Below, piece after piece: positions 34,340 to 46,213 of a stretch of 64,000 nt of DNA; positions within the stretch are counted from its first letter, which is position 1, and every line of letters begins with the position of its first letter. Location of the stretch: contig CM020506.1 in the NCBI GenBank assembly GCA_009823395.1, forward strand, positions 23,236,501 through 23,300,500. Direction: 5' to 3'. The translations under genes were made by a program, and so were the position numbers. The notes beneath the pieces are model-generated. The model was not told where the DNA came from. It was given only the letters and a program-made list of their open reading frames with translations, and ran no database searches. The DNA is from Thamnaconus septentrionalis (Eukaryota > Chordata > Actinopteri > Tetraodontiformes > Monacanthidae).

Positions 34340-34660
34340 AACCCAATGACTCCCGAACTCCAGGGTGATTATCAAACCAGAGACAGGTCGTTACAGCTGC
34401 TGCAGCAGCACAGTTTGCATTCTGACAGAATCAACCTTTATTCTGCTGGACCAACCGAGTCTCCTGGTGGAATTGTCACCCCTTTACAAAATAACAGGAC
34501 GGCGAAGGCAATATGGCGCGTGCATTCTCTCATCCAGTCAACCCCAATTTACACCAAAAGCGTCCGCGGGGGAGCCGCCTGGAAACCGCTCCGTCACCAT
34601 CTCGCGCGGCGGCTCGATCGGTCCACGCAAGGATTGCAAGAACCCAGGTAGTTTCGCGTG
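34340..34660 (+). other. CpG-rich stretch with possible 5' exon
   Basis: A CpG-dense piece with an open frame from ATG at 34513 (MARAFSHPVNPNLH...) ending at a consensus-like donor CAG/GTAGTT at 34648. It could be the first exon of a plus-strand transcript or part of an old element. No family recognised. Confidence 0.25.
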
Positions 34661-34663
34661 TAT

Positions 34664-35256
34664 TTAACCCTTGTGCGATCTTAACATTCTGTTTACTCCC
34701 CTTGTCCTACGGGTCAAAAATGACCCGCCCTAACAAATCCCCAAAATAAAGCAATTTAATTGAATTTTAAATCAAAATCTTTTTTGCATGATGAAACAAA
34801 TTATTTATCAATTCAATTTAATTATTTTTTAGCATGTATTTTTTGTATTTTTCACAATACAATTTTTTTTTTTTTACCACAAACCAACTGTGATAACAGT
34901 TTTCTTTTACACAGTAAATGTTTATTATTGCTATTATATAAATGTGAAGTCATTACTTCTGAATGAATTATATTCAAAGGGAAAAACAGTCAACCATCTG
35001 AAACTTTTTTGTCAACAGTTTATCTTCTATTCTATATTTTTTAGGAAGTGAATTATAAAAATATTTCACTCGTAAACACAACAAAACAACGAAATGTTGC
35101 TTGACTCAACAATTGAACAATTTTTGTACTAAAGTCCCGAGACAGTTTCGTTGACGAGGGGTTGAGGAGGGGGTTTGGGGAGTGGGGGGGTCCTGGGAAA
35201 GTTTCATTGACGGAGTTGGTGATGGATCGTGCTAAAGTCCCGCGGAAGTATCTTCG

Positions 35257-35294
<38 letters not shown>

Positions 35295-35469
35295 TGATCG
35301 AGCTAAACTATCTTTGCGATCAAATCGATATATCATGTAATTCATGACAGGTCTCATGCGGGCCGGACAGGGACATGCAGCGGGCCTGATGTGGCCCATG
35401 GGCCACAAATCAAGAGTGCACATTCAGGTCAAATGCAAGTTCAATTCGTACATCAATCCAGTTTCTTTG

Positions 35470-35515
<46 letters not shown>

Positions 35516-35811
35516 ATGTGTGTGTGTGTATTAGAGAGACTTTGTGTGTGGCCTTTGAACCTTTTTCTGGTGTTTAAATGCTTTTTTAATTCACGGGTCA
35601 AAAATGACCCATAAGACAATCCCAGTACCCTAGTGGTGTACAGCCCACATAGAAACATAAATAAAAACAAAGTATCACTTTTTCTAATTATGGGGTCCCT
35701 TTAGGAAAAGTCACAAAATTTCAAGTTGGAAAAAGATAGTTTAAGGTATTTTTTCTACAGCTAAACATGGTAATAGGTCACTTTTGACCCGCAAGACAAC
35801 ACAAAGGTTAA
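34664..35811. mobile_element. TTAA-bounded element with GGGTCA palindromes
   Basis: The left end TTAACCCTTGTGCGATC and the right end (complement) TTAACCTTTGTGTTGTC are inverted, both at TTAA. The palindrome GGGTCAAAAATGACCC occurs at 34711 and 35597, and a one-sided TTTTGACCCGC at 35783. It contains (TC)n at 35262-35290 and (GT)n at 35472-35530. No transposase. piggyBac-like MITE is the best guess. Confidence 0.6.
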
Positions 35812-36063
35812 AGAAAACAACCGTGAAACAAAAGTCTTTCGCCGGTCCCAACTGTGTCTTAAGTATCTTAAAAGAAAAGAAAAATAATAATAAACAGAAC
35901 TGCTGTTATCCGTATTTAAAGTATACCTGCATTTCGTTCATCATAGTTTCAGATTTAAAGTGAAATCTGCTTTCTTATTTGACAGCCGAAGTGTTGGAGC
36001 CATAAATTTATTTATTCTGATAAGTTGTAAATGGTAATTTTGTGTTTATTTTGGGTTCATTTT

Positions 36064-36150
36064 GGTTGGGATATCCCTATGGCCGAATGGTTAAGCGCGC
36101 ATGGCTATTACCCGGGAGTCTGGGGTTCGAAGCCCACCCGGGCCCTCTGT
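36064..36150 (+). mobile_element. tRNA-like sequence, probably a SINE head
   Basis: A perfect A box TGGCCGAATGG and B box GTTCGAAGC at tRNA spacing, with a good T-stem, but the acceptor arms do not pair. The body continues with unique sequence to about 36240. Probably a tRNA-derived SINE or tRNA pseudogene. Confidence 0.45.
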
Positions 36151-37717
36151 GCCTTGCCACAGTCCGATCTCAGCGAAATTATTTTTTGTACAGCGTGTCG
36201 GACAAGCTGCAATTCCCTACCCTCAGCTTCTCAGTGACTTTTTTACTTTTTGCTCCCGAACTAGTTGCCACATTTTTGTCAACAAAAAACGTCATTACGG
36301 AATACACCTACGGACGACGCAGCGGATTCATGGATCATATGGGAGGAAATCAAGCGGCTCATTGGAGATAATCGTCGAGAAGTTGTAATGTCAAATCATT
36401 ACAACTTCGGGAGATGCACTCAAAGCAAGGTATTTTACCTGAAGCCTGTGCCAGCTTTGGTATGTCCCACTATTTAGTATAGTCCGCCTGCCTGTTGTTA
36501 ATCGCGCAAGACTTGGGACAGAGGATCTGTCTTGTACGGGATCTAAGATGGCGGAGTAAACAACGTTCCAGCTGATAGAAACGTCTGTATGTCATTATTC
36601 ATCTGCATAACCATTGCCAACTTAAAGGAAAAATAGATGGTGTCAGAGTAGCGGATCATCTACCACCCCATCCCTGAAAAATTGGATTCATACGGTGTTC
36701 CCATTCCCCAGATGGACTGGGACTCCACGAACCTGCCTGTGACATGGAGACGCTTCTGGCAAACATGCGCAGCTGATGTTTACCGGCCCGCTCCGGGAGA
36801 AGGAGGAGGCAGATAAATGCAGCTGACTCCTCTTATGGATAGGGGAGAAAGGATGTGATGTATACAACACGTAGAAACTCACGGCAGACAAGTCCAAGAA
36901 GCTACAAACTTATTATGATAAGTATACATCCCTACATCACTCCCAAAGCCAACCCTGTTTATGCCAGATACAAGTTCCATGAAAGAATGCAGGGTGAACA
37001 GGAATTAATTGAAGAGTTCATGACTGAGCTAAAATTGCTTGTAAAGGACTGTGACTAAATAGTGACAAAATGGTTAGAGACCGCATTGTATTTGCAATCA
37101 ATTCATCACATATACGTAATAAACTACTGAGCCATGGAGCAGAACTCACGTTAGAGAAAACCATCAACATTGCAAGGTCCCACGAGCTAGCTAAGCAGCA
37201 GTTGAAGACAATGGGACATACCAGAGACCATGATACCGTAAATGCTGTATGCAGAAAGCAGACGGGAGAGAACACACAAAGCCGCAAAACCAAGAGAACA
37301 TGATAAACAAAGAACCTGTAGCTAAAGATGTCTAGCTGTCCAGCTAAAGGAAAACAGTGTGTGAAATGCAAAAAGTTTAATCACTTCGCAAGAACATGTA
37401 AGTCCAAAACCCCCAACAAAGCCAGGTTCTCACCGCAAAACCGTACACACTGTCAGGGAGAACGCCGTTCTAGATGAAGAGGATGAGTCAGGCCGCTACA
37501 TACAAAGCATCACCATCGAAAACGAAGGGAGAAGCAGCGAGCAAGTTTATTCAGATGTTGACCTTGGCTCTCCCCCCAATAAAGTCAGATTTAGAGTGGA
37601 CACTGGCACACAGGCCAACACCATCCGAGTCAATATTTTCCAGACGCTTTTCCAGGACGTCGCTATGAAACCGGTGACATGCAAACTCACAGACTACGGA
37701 GGACACGCACTGGCTCG

Positions 37718-37844
37718 TATAGCCACTCCTTATAAGAGAGCAGCTGACCAGCTAGAGATCTGTTGGTATAGCCACTCCTTATAAGAGAGCAGCTGACCAG
37801 CTAGAGATCTGTTGGTATAGCCACTCCTTATAAGAGTGCAGCTG
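37718..37844. repeat. 49-bp tandem repeat, 2.6 copies
   Basis: TATAGCCACTCCTTATAAGA starts at 37718, 37767 and 37816. It is a local expansion inside the protease-RT spacer of gypsy B. Confidence 0.92.
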
Positions 37845-38583
37845 TAGCGTTGGTTCCAGCATAACACCTTTTTGGGAGATCCATAGGACAGGGGACACTA
37901 TTTTTACCGTGCTGGGACGCTTTAAAACTGGGTGGATTCAGGCACATCGTGGGTTCATCGTCGGTGCGTCATAGGATGTTGTTGTCTTTCGGTCGGTGCC
38001 CCAAATGAACCAAAGTTCGGTACCCTGCCTTACACCTATGGTCTGCCCACCAAGCAGAATCCCTATAGCCCTACAAGCTGTCTGAAAGACAAACTCGATA
38101 GCATGGAAAATAACGGCATCATCTGCAAAGTCACAGAGCCCAACAACTGGGTGAATGCACTCGTCACCGTTGAGAAGCCAAAGTCAGGAAAGCTGAGGGT
38201 GTGCCTACACCCCAGACCCCTCAATAAGGCTATATTAAGGCCTCATTACCCCCTACCTACCTTGGAGGACGTCACCACAAAGCTTGCCGGGGTAAGATAC
38301 CTCAGCGTTTTGGACGCTAGGGCAGGCTATTGGGCCATAAAGCTGATTAATGAATCCTCAATGTTAACAACATTTAATACAGTGTTTGACAGGTATCGCT
38401 TTCTGAGAATGCCATTCGGGATCATCTCACAGTGCAGGATGTTCCAGCGGCGAGTGGACGAGACGTATGAGGGCCTTCAGTGGCATGGCAGCCATCGTCG
38501 ATGATGTCCTGGTGTTCAGCAAAACCAAGCAGGGCCGCGACCGACACCTCAGAGCCATGCTGCAGCGCTCCAGAGAGTGAGGG

Positions 38584-39178
38584 GTGAGATTGAATCCTGA
38601 CAAATGTCACATTTGTGTGTCAGATGTAAATTGTTTTGGCCACACACTGTCACACAAGGGCATAAAGCCCGACCCACAAAAAGTGAATGCTGTTAAGGAG
38701 ATGCAGCCACCACGAAACAAGGCAGAATTGGAAACCATTCTAGGAATGGTGAATTATCTTGCCAGATTCGCACCACATCTATCAGAGATCAACACACCAC
38801 TGCTACAACTACTAAAGTATGACAGTGAGTTTGGGTGGGATGCCGTCCACGACAGAGCATTCAACAGGATGAAAGACCTCATAACTCAGCAGCCAGGCCC
38901 ACTACTGTCATACTTTGACCCTGAGAAAGAACTAAGGTTACAAGTGGACGCCTCAAAATGTGGCCTTGGTGCAGTCATGCTCCAAGACAACAAACCAGTT
39001 GCCTGCACATCAAAGGCTCTCAACAGCACCAAAGAGAACTACGCACAGATAGAAAAGGAGCTCTATGCTGTGCTATTTGACTGCAAATGTTTTATGAGTA
39101 CATGTATGGCCGCAAGGTAGTTGTGGAGTCAGACCACAAGCCTTTGGAGGTTACACTCAAGAAGCCACTGGCTGCTGC
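38584..39178 (+). pseudogene. gypsy B RT end and RNase H
   Basis: Open frame with RLNPDKCHICVSDV, HTLSHKGIKPDPQKV, RLQVDASKCGLGAVMLQ and YAQIEKELYAVLFDC. A frame change near 39090 leads to VVVESDHKPLE. It lacks everything after LKKPLAAA. Confidence 0.85.
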
Positions 39179-39223
39179 GCTATGGAAGTTGTGCCATCGG
39201 GTTTTGAATCTGAAATTATAACA

Positions 39224-39432
39224 CTGAATTTTTCTAGCATACAAAAAACAGACTTTGAATTTTCAGAACCAGCAAATTTGTAGCACTGAATTTTGTAATG
39301 CATATGAATTGCTTTCGATGTTGAAATAAATTCAGTGAAAAAAAAATAATGTCTCTAAAAATTCAGTTTTTCAAAATTTGTTCACGTAAAAAAATTTGTT
39401 GTCTCAAAAAATTCAGCTGCAAAAAATTCAGC
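39224..39432. repeat. dispersed AAATTCAG / CTGAATTT motifs
   Basis: Seven copies in both orientations (about 39224, 39257, 39282, 39328, 39361, 39407, 39422) between the edge of gypsy B and the first HECT-gene exon. They resemble subterminal transposase-binding repeats of a DNA transposon. Confidence 0.6.
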
Positions 39433-39585
39433 TGCAAGATCGGGGTCAAAAGGGAGAAGCAATCGAGGCAGGACTCAATCCGGTCGACGTCCGGCCAATC
39501 AAGGTACGATGGAATTGGCCATGTGACACCGGTTCACGCTACGCTAGCTGTAGACTAGTCACCCTGCAGACTACCAGCGGCAACC

Positions 39586-42500
39586 ATGTCTACCAACCCA
39601 GGTGATGGTGCTTCGGTGAGTGTGTTTACTCTATTTCCCTATTTTGTTTGAGAATGTGAGCAATTGTTTAATTCGGCACCTGTCACATTAATTGTTTTGA
39701 TTGAATTGTATTTACATTTTAATGTTCGTTACTAATTAGCTTATGGGACGTGCTATGTCCCACCAGTAATCCAACTTAGCTGGCCTGCTCAGCCTCATCA
39801 CAGGTCAGAGGCTGAAATCTGAAGACGTAATTTAAAAAACAAAACAAAACAAAACCAGTAGAAACGACTGAAAATAATGTACCTATGCTAGGCCTAAACG
39901 AAGACGAAGAAGAAGAATGATGTTAAGGTTGATTGGGAGTCGTACCACTAAAAGTTCTCTAACATATCTGTCATTTAAGTGTCCTGGCGCCTGTTTCCCA
40001 GTCCACTAACTCAAAAAAACATTCAATAAAAAGGCTGCGTTCAAAAAAAAAATGTAAACGGCCCTTAAAACGGCATGAACCCAACGTCGGTTGAGAAGTC
40101 TATGCTATCACGTAGAGCTGCTCCAATAGCTCACACGGCATAAACAGTATCTTCAGGGCTTCATGCAGTGGTCCAGGTTCGAGTACCTTTTCACTTAATG
40201 GGACACATTTGTGAGGCTATACGTTGATTTTCCACTGCATTATTATTTCATGTCAGAAATATTTAAATGTATTTACTTAGTTGTTATTTGTAAATATTTA
40301 AAATAGATTTGTTGAAGTAGCATATCTGAATTTATGTCCTTGACCTAGCTAGCTCTTACCTTGTTGTAGTAACTGCATAACTTGTTGTAATAACATATTG
40401 AAATGGTTGTATATTCCATAAAGATCAGGCACACTTTAATTGCCCTCTTTTTTGGAAATCAAAATATGGTAACCCTAATTTATTTCCATTAGCTGTTTGA
40501 TAGAATACCTTTTTGCTGCTGGTTTGTAATTTTCTTTTTTCTCTTTTTGTGTGGTTTTGTGATGACAGGGCAGTTCATGGAGACAATGTTTTGCAGTCCG
40601 CCCGTCGTTTACAGCAATTATTGAGCTCATCTGGTCAAGAAGGTACAGCCAGTGGTGCTGGCATCACCCAGCAACATATAAGGTTTAGTATTTTACTTTA
40701 ATTTATGTACACTTGCCCTATTTTACAAATTAATTGTGGATGTCTTGATGACTAATAATTGCTCTTCTATGTAACCCAGGGGCAGGGGCAGAGGAAAAAG
40801 GCGCTTCCCCCAACAACACCAGTTCCTGCCAAGAAGGTCAAGCCATTTGATGTAGCCTTTTATTTGCTACCAAAGCAATCTGAAAAGACCCCCAAAGAGC
40901 AAGAGCAATTAGTCCATATGCAAGCAGGACTGGGACGTAGAACCGCTCATATTGATGAAAGAACAACACATGAAGAGGTAATAATGTGCAATTAGCTACT
41001 TTGTCCATTTATGTTATATTCCGTCTCTTAAGTTACAAGAATTTTCTAGTTTGTAATGTTGCATTTCTGATTTTAATAATGAAATCTGACGCTCTTTAAA
41101 ATAAAATAAAAAAAAGCCTCACAGTTGTATTAATCTTTTTCCTTAAAGTTATGTGATGCTCTCAAAGCTTTATTCCCAAAATTGGAAACCATTACAGGTG
41201 GATGGCTTCTGTACAAGTCTTCAGGTTGGCCAACACAAGTTTGTGTGTTATTGTTCGACTGTCATAAATGTCAAAAGTACATATACAGAAGTCAACATCC
41301 CACTGTCTTGTCCACAACAATGCTACTTAATGGTTTAGGGTTTTACAATCAAACTAATAAATTGTTGGAAGTTCTTATTTTCCTCTCCTCTTTTCTATAG
41401 GGGGATGGGGTAGCGGAAAACTGTCTCTTGTTCCACCTGATGATACAGGCTATACAGGCATTTTGTTAAAGTCTGTAGCTCGTGGGACAAAAAATCTATA
41501 CATTGTCCCACTCCAAGAAGAGCTCGCTACAGATCCACTACCACTGACTGATGAGGCATTCAGAAATATGCCAAAAGCCACATGTCAGAAATGTGAAACA
41601 GTGGTTCCCATTCCACTCCTGACAGAACACATCAAGTGTTGTAATGTCACAGATGATAATAGTGATAAGAACATGGAAAATGTGGATGTCAGTGAACCTG
41701 AACAGAGACAATGTAAGAATCATCATCTCATATATTATAATGTTATTCTATTGTTCTTCTATTGTACATATATATAAATATATATATATAACACTTTACC
41801 TGTGACATGCAGGAATATCCTGTCTGCACAAATATATTTCCAAACGATATCATCGAGTTGCATGCTTCGTCATGTGTGGAAAGGTATCCATAATCTTTTT
41901 ATTGTTAAATCTTTTTTCCAATCAGCAATGCTCTTTGCTGTGTGCAATGCCAACACAAATAGGGTTGAAAACAATGGGATGCAGGAAAGCATTGCAATTG
42001 AGGAAGCACAGGCAGCTGTGCCTGGACCATCCAGAAGCTCTGCAGCTTTACAAGAGGCTATGTGCACTTCAAGCTGAGCAGTTATATAGGGAAAGATACT
42101 GTGTTTCACTCTTAAATTATGTTTTTGCAGTATTTACAGTGAGACAGACAATTTACTCACCACATCACTATTTTTATTCATATTAGGCTGGTTAATTGTC
42201 AGTGACCCCTCTATGGCCATATCTCAGTGTGCGGAGAGTTTTCTGCGGCTTCATGAATCAAAAAGTTACGTACTTCTCTCTATGGATATCAGAAGAAGTC
42301 CTGCTGTGCAGGACATGGCACTTATCCCCTTTTACAAACGACCCAATGTCGAATGGTGTCGACACCTAAATTGCAAATTAGAAGGTAACTCAAATTACAA
42401 GTTACAGTTGTCCAAAATTAAAATCTGTCTATATTCTTTTAAACTTTAATTGTCTTGTAGGAGATACTGCGACTGGACACGGTGTGACCCGTTTCTTTTT

Positions 42501-43378
42501 CTCGACATTCATGGCGAAGCTGATATCAGGCTTCTGCATCAGTTTTGGTTTGTATATACAGAATATAATACTTTTAAATGCAAGACTTATATAACCAGTT
42601 TGTTATTATTCTTTTAATAAACATTTTTGTGTTCTCATAGTTTAGAGGTTTTCTGGAAAAGTTCAAAGGGTTCTTTTAAATATAATGCCTAAATGTAATA
42701 TCTAGAACAAGCAAGAATAGAAAACGGATGGATGTATGTGTTACCAGTCCATCACATTACTGAAATGCATTTTGTAACAACTATTTATTATTCACACTCA
42801 ACGTTGTACTCTGGAAGGAGGCCTTTTACATTGTTGTTCTTAATTAATATTTTTTCGATATCTTGACAGCAAATTCACATCTTACACAGCTTTTTGAAGG
42901 AGAGCCTGGCCATTTAGTTCCCTCAGCGTCTCACTTTCTTGTGGAAAGTGACATGTTCCTAGTGGCTGGTAGAATGATAGGCCACTCCTTTCTTCATGGA
43001 GGACCACACCTGCAGGGTCTCAGCCCCGCTGTTACCCATGTCTTTCTTGGAGGAAGTCCTGAAACGGCAACAGTCACACTTGAGGACTGTCCAAATCTTG
43101 ACATATGGGAAACCATAGTGCTTGTATGTTGGACTTCACAAGAGTTTGTTGTTTCCCCTTTTATTGTTTATCCATGCTCCTTGATGAATGAAATTTATGT
43201 GGCTTATTGTCTTGAAGTTTGAAGGGGAATCCACACTTTCTGACAAGGAAAAACAAAGTGTCCAGGACTTGACCTTAGCGTGGGACCTCCCTTTGCTGAC
43301 ACACAACAACAGGAGGTGGCTTTTTGAAAAGCTTTTGATACATGCTGTGAGTAAAAATCTGTCTCAAAATGCAAGACA

Positions 43379-43414
<36 letters not shown>

Positions 43415-45771
43415 CTTGTGGGTGCTGCATTTCTTCTTGATTTGTGTAAGTTTACTGGGTGGTCTGGAATACTGATTTGTCATTCACTAGTGAAATACAC
43501 CATTTTAACTGTTTTTGAATGAAATAATCTTTCAATATTTTACTCTATAGGCCTGCTTTAAAAATAAGATATTCTATCAGTTCTTTTTAAAGTGTTTTTA
43601 CTTTAAACAGGTAATAGGACGTGTCATGAGACAAATAAAGCAGCTGAGACGAGGCATTAAAGAAACTCCAATGTGGACGCTGTTGACTCAAAGACCTGAC
43701 ACAGTGGCCTTGCTTTTTCCCAAGGACACGGCGGTGAATGTCAGCGCCGAGGTTAATCTTCTAAAGTCTATTCTTTGAACATCACTTCTATCAAAAAATT
43801 TGGTTCATATTCATCATGTTCATCATCTTTTACTGTCTGCAATCCGATGATAGTCTTTCTCATGCATTTTTTTCCATGCAGGCACTTCTTCAACACATAA
43901 CATGGCCTTGTGAGGACGACAGTGATGACGACGACGATGTCAATGAAGTCAAATGACGCATATCAGTTTATCTACGGCAGTTCATAAATGAAGGTAGTTT
44001 TACTTGTTTTGAAGTGTTTAACTAATTATCTATTCAATGTAAACTATTAGTGCCATAGTTGGTTATCTATTCTGTTGACGAATCATAATTCAAATCAACT
44101 TCATAGCAACAACAACTGAACTGACAGATTTGGTCAAATTCTGCACCGGATGGGAGGTTCTACCACGGTCTCTGTCAGCTGAAGTTATCGGAGGAAGATA
44201 CCCCACAGCTTCCACCTGTTTCGAGACGTTGCGCATCCCGGGACATTTCAAGGACTACGAATCATTTAAATGTGACAGTGTCACTTTTGCTAGAGGTCTC
44301 CTACTCTGCTCATTAGCCTATCAATGCAGAGGACGAGGGCATAAAAGTAGGCTGCGCCCCTCTCTCGTCCTCTTGCTTCCGGACCCGAAGGCTGCTTCCG
44401 TTTTAACGGCCTTCTGGTTGCTCTGCTGCGTTCGGTGCGGTGGTCCATTGTGGTCAACGGGACACTGACCAGCTGCTTTGTCTGGAAGAGTTTTAAGAGG
44501 ATCAGTGTTTCCTGAACCCCTCACCGGCACACAACAGACGCCTGCTAGCACAAAGCTGTGCAGAGCCTCCTCGTTGTTCTCCTCACCTGGAGGACGCCTG
44601 GTGAGCGAGACCTGGGGCCCAAAATTCGGTCCAGCAAGATAAGTACAGGAACACTGCTGCTTCGCCCACACTTGATTGTGCTAGCCGCTTCTCAACTTGG
44701 TTTTACTTGTTGTTTTCCTTCCTCGTTGTCTTTTTCTTCGTTTTGTTTACGTCGCCTACTGATGCCGTTGCATTGACTTTTATGACAGTGGGTCCGAAAG
44801 TTACGGCTCATTCCGCTGGCCCTCAGATAGCAGACTTTACTATCAAGTCGCCGGTCCAGCTACAGTTGCGTGCGTGTGTGTGTATGCATGTGCGTTTGTT
44901 TGTGTGTGTGTTGGTTGGTGGGAATGAGTGAGTGTGTGTGTGTGTGTGTGTGTGTTTGTGTGTGTGTGAAGGAAAGGGGGGGTCATCTTGTCGAAGTCTT
45001 GTACTATCGGTTTGTTTTGTTTAATTTAACTGTCCTGCTTTGCTTGGGTTTATTGATTAATTATTTGTTTTTCATATCAATTCAATGAATATGTATTATA
45101 CGGATTATGTGAATCATATTTCCTTTGTTGATAACTCTGGCCAGAGACAGTTTTTGTTGTTTGCTTTTTTGGTTATTTCTGGTTAGGTTACTAGTTATTC
45201 TGATTTCCAACTCATCTGCCTCCAACACCTAATTGCTTGGGGTTCTGTTGTGTGTGCGAGGTAGAATTGTATTGTTCATTTTTTTTTGCTATGTTAGTAC
45301 ATATGACCGATTTTAGGGAACTTTTGTCAACTAACTGTTTATCTTTTCTTTTGTGGTCACTGAGAGCTGCTGGTGGTGGCGGTGTCCCAGGTGGTGGGCC
45401 CCTTCGAGTGCTGTGATCCAGGATTGTGGTTGTTTTCTTCTTTTTTTTGCACTTCACTTTCGTTGCAGGTGTGTCACGTGTGAGTGGGGTGTTCCTTGTT
45501 TTTTTTGGTTCCTCCTGTTTCTACTGTAGAATAAGGAGCTCAGCAGCTCTGTTTTAAATGAACGTTTGTTTGCTTGTTTTCTTTTTTTATTTTCAATGTT
45601 GAATAAAAGTTGGTTTCATATGTTACACATTCTGAACCACGTCTCCTACTCCTTCCTCGTATAACTTACCTGTGTGCCTATTTATTACCTTTGTGTTTAG
45701 TTAGAATTCCCTGGGCGAAATTCCCAGGGTGGCGTTGTCGGTTCAGCCACACAGGATTTGGTCTTATTTGA
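39586..45771 (+). CDS. HECT-type E3 ubiquitin ligase-like gene (teleost G2E3-like family), degenerate
   Basis: Exons read from splice sites and frame: 39586-39615, 40569-40682, 40780-40977, 41149-41224, 41401-41712, 41813-41883, 41963-42061, 42203-42384, 42461-42547, 42870-43123, 43218-43346, 43611-43751, 43882-43993, 44107-44277, and a tail near 45751-45771. Order: KVKPFDVAFYLLP / ALKALFPKLETITGGWLLYK N-terminal module, a CQKC...HIKCC zinc finger, a second finger, then a HECT-like C-terminal lobe (VTRFFFSTFM, FLVAGRMIGHSFLHGGPHL, TELTDLVKFCTGWEVLP) with catalytic Cys in TASTCFETLRIPGH. Such proteins transfer ubiquitin through that Cys. Decay: phase clash after exon 5, YPVC instead of CPVC in finger 2, in-frame TGA in exon 13, disrupted last exon. 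Exon 2 frame and exon 7 end are uncertain. Confidence 0.7.
41401..41883 (+). CDS. HECT-like gene exons with two UBZ-like zinc fingers
   Basis: 41401-41712 carries SLVPPDDTGYTGILLKSVAR and finger 1, CQKCETVVPIPLLTEHIKCC (C-x2-C...H-x3-C). 41813-41883 carries finger 2, YPVCTNIFPNDIIELHASSC, whose first cysteine is tyrosine. The donor at 41713 leaves one base and the acceptor at 41812 wants none, so the pair as written gives TGA. Confidence 0.6.
43954..43956 (+). other. in-frame TGA in HECT-like exon 13
   Basis: The exon reads ...DDVNEVK, TGA, RISVYLRQFINE and then, across the next intron, ATTTELTDLVKF. The family continues without a break here, and TGA followed by CGC suggests a CpG-type C-to-T change from CGA. 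Confidence 0.7.
44107..44277 (+). CDS. HECT-like exon with catalytic cysteine
   Basis: Frame TTELTDLVKFCTGWEVLP, then YPTASTCFETLRIPGHF and YESFKCD. The catalytic Cys codon is 44217-44219. Similarity stops after FKCD, where an LTR-like block begins. Confidence 0.75.
44278..45750. mobile_element. LTR-like insertion, possible solo LTR
   Basis: Has a TATA-like CATAAAAG (44339), AATAAA (45602), CT-rich and (GT)n stretches (44865-44965) and no coding frame. It separates FKCD of the HECT exon from a TGFGLI-stop piece at 45751-45771 that fits the end of HECT proteins. Exact ends and duplication are unclear. Confidence 0.4.
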
Positions 45772-45862
45772 GAGCCATCTGTATGTGTTTTTTACTAATT
45801 AGAGGAAAATTCACATTTTTGTATTTTAGCTTGATTGTTTTCATTTTATCTAATCAATGTAC

Positions 45863-46213
45863 CGATTAGCTCTCTCTTTTCTTCAGGCGAGTGCATTTGT
45901 CTTACCTTGGCTTCACATGTTTTGGCTGAGTTTTCAGAAGAGTCACACAGTCTGTTTACCTCTCCAGGATGCTATTCCAGTGAGCATATGAGCTCTCTCA
46001 CACCTAGAGCAGCATCCTGGAGAGGCAAACGGACAGCGGCATGGTCAACCTGTCAAAATTTGGCAGGTTGACCCCTTCATATCATAACATCAGCTGATTA
46101 AGACGAGTCACACACACCGCCGTGTGACGCTTCTGAAAAAGGCGGAAACTCAGCTAAAACATGTAAAGCCAAGGTAAGACAAATACTCGTCTATGGAAAA
46201 GAGAGAGCTAATC
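45863..46213. repeat. three-tier palindromic (foldback) element
   Basis: Outer arms GATTAGCTCTCTCTTTTC... and its complement (45863-45935, 46145-46213) share TTTGTCTTACCTTGGCTT. Middle arms CCTCTCCAGGATGCT and AGCATCCTGGAGAGG. Inner hairpin GGTCAACCTGTCAAA / TTTGGCAGGTTGACC at 46042-46072. It lies between the HECT-like and integrase genes. Confidence 0.85.

Larger units (their letters stand above)
36480..39180 (+). mobile_element. Ty3/gypsy retrotransposon B, decayed, 3'-truncated
   Basis: A primer-binding-like site TGGTGTCAGAGTAGCGGAT (36639-36657) resembles the complement of tRNA-Leu. Gag at 36700-37300 (NPVYARYKFHERMQGEQ), zinc knuckle at 37340-37400 (CVKCKKFNHFARTC), protease at 37590 (VDTGTQAN, intact DTG), RT at 38040-38560 (KPKSGKLRVCL, IVDDVLVF), RNase H at 38584-39178. 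It stops abruptly in the LKKPLAAA motif at 39180, where other DNA begins. Many stops and frameshifts. Confidence 0.85.

Noticed and set aside
36064..36150. A functional tRNA gene
   Set aside because: A and B boxes are good but the acceptor stem does not pair, so it is more likely a SINE head or pseudogene.
43954..43956. TGA as a selenocysteine codon in the HECT-like gene
   Set aside because: HECT proteins are not selenoproteins, no SECIS-like structure was seen, and a CpG transition from CGA explains it.
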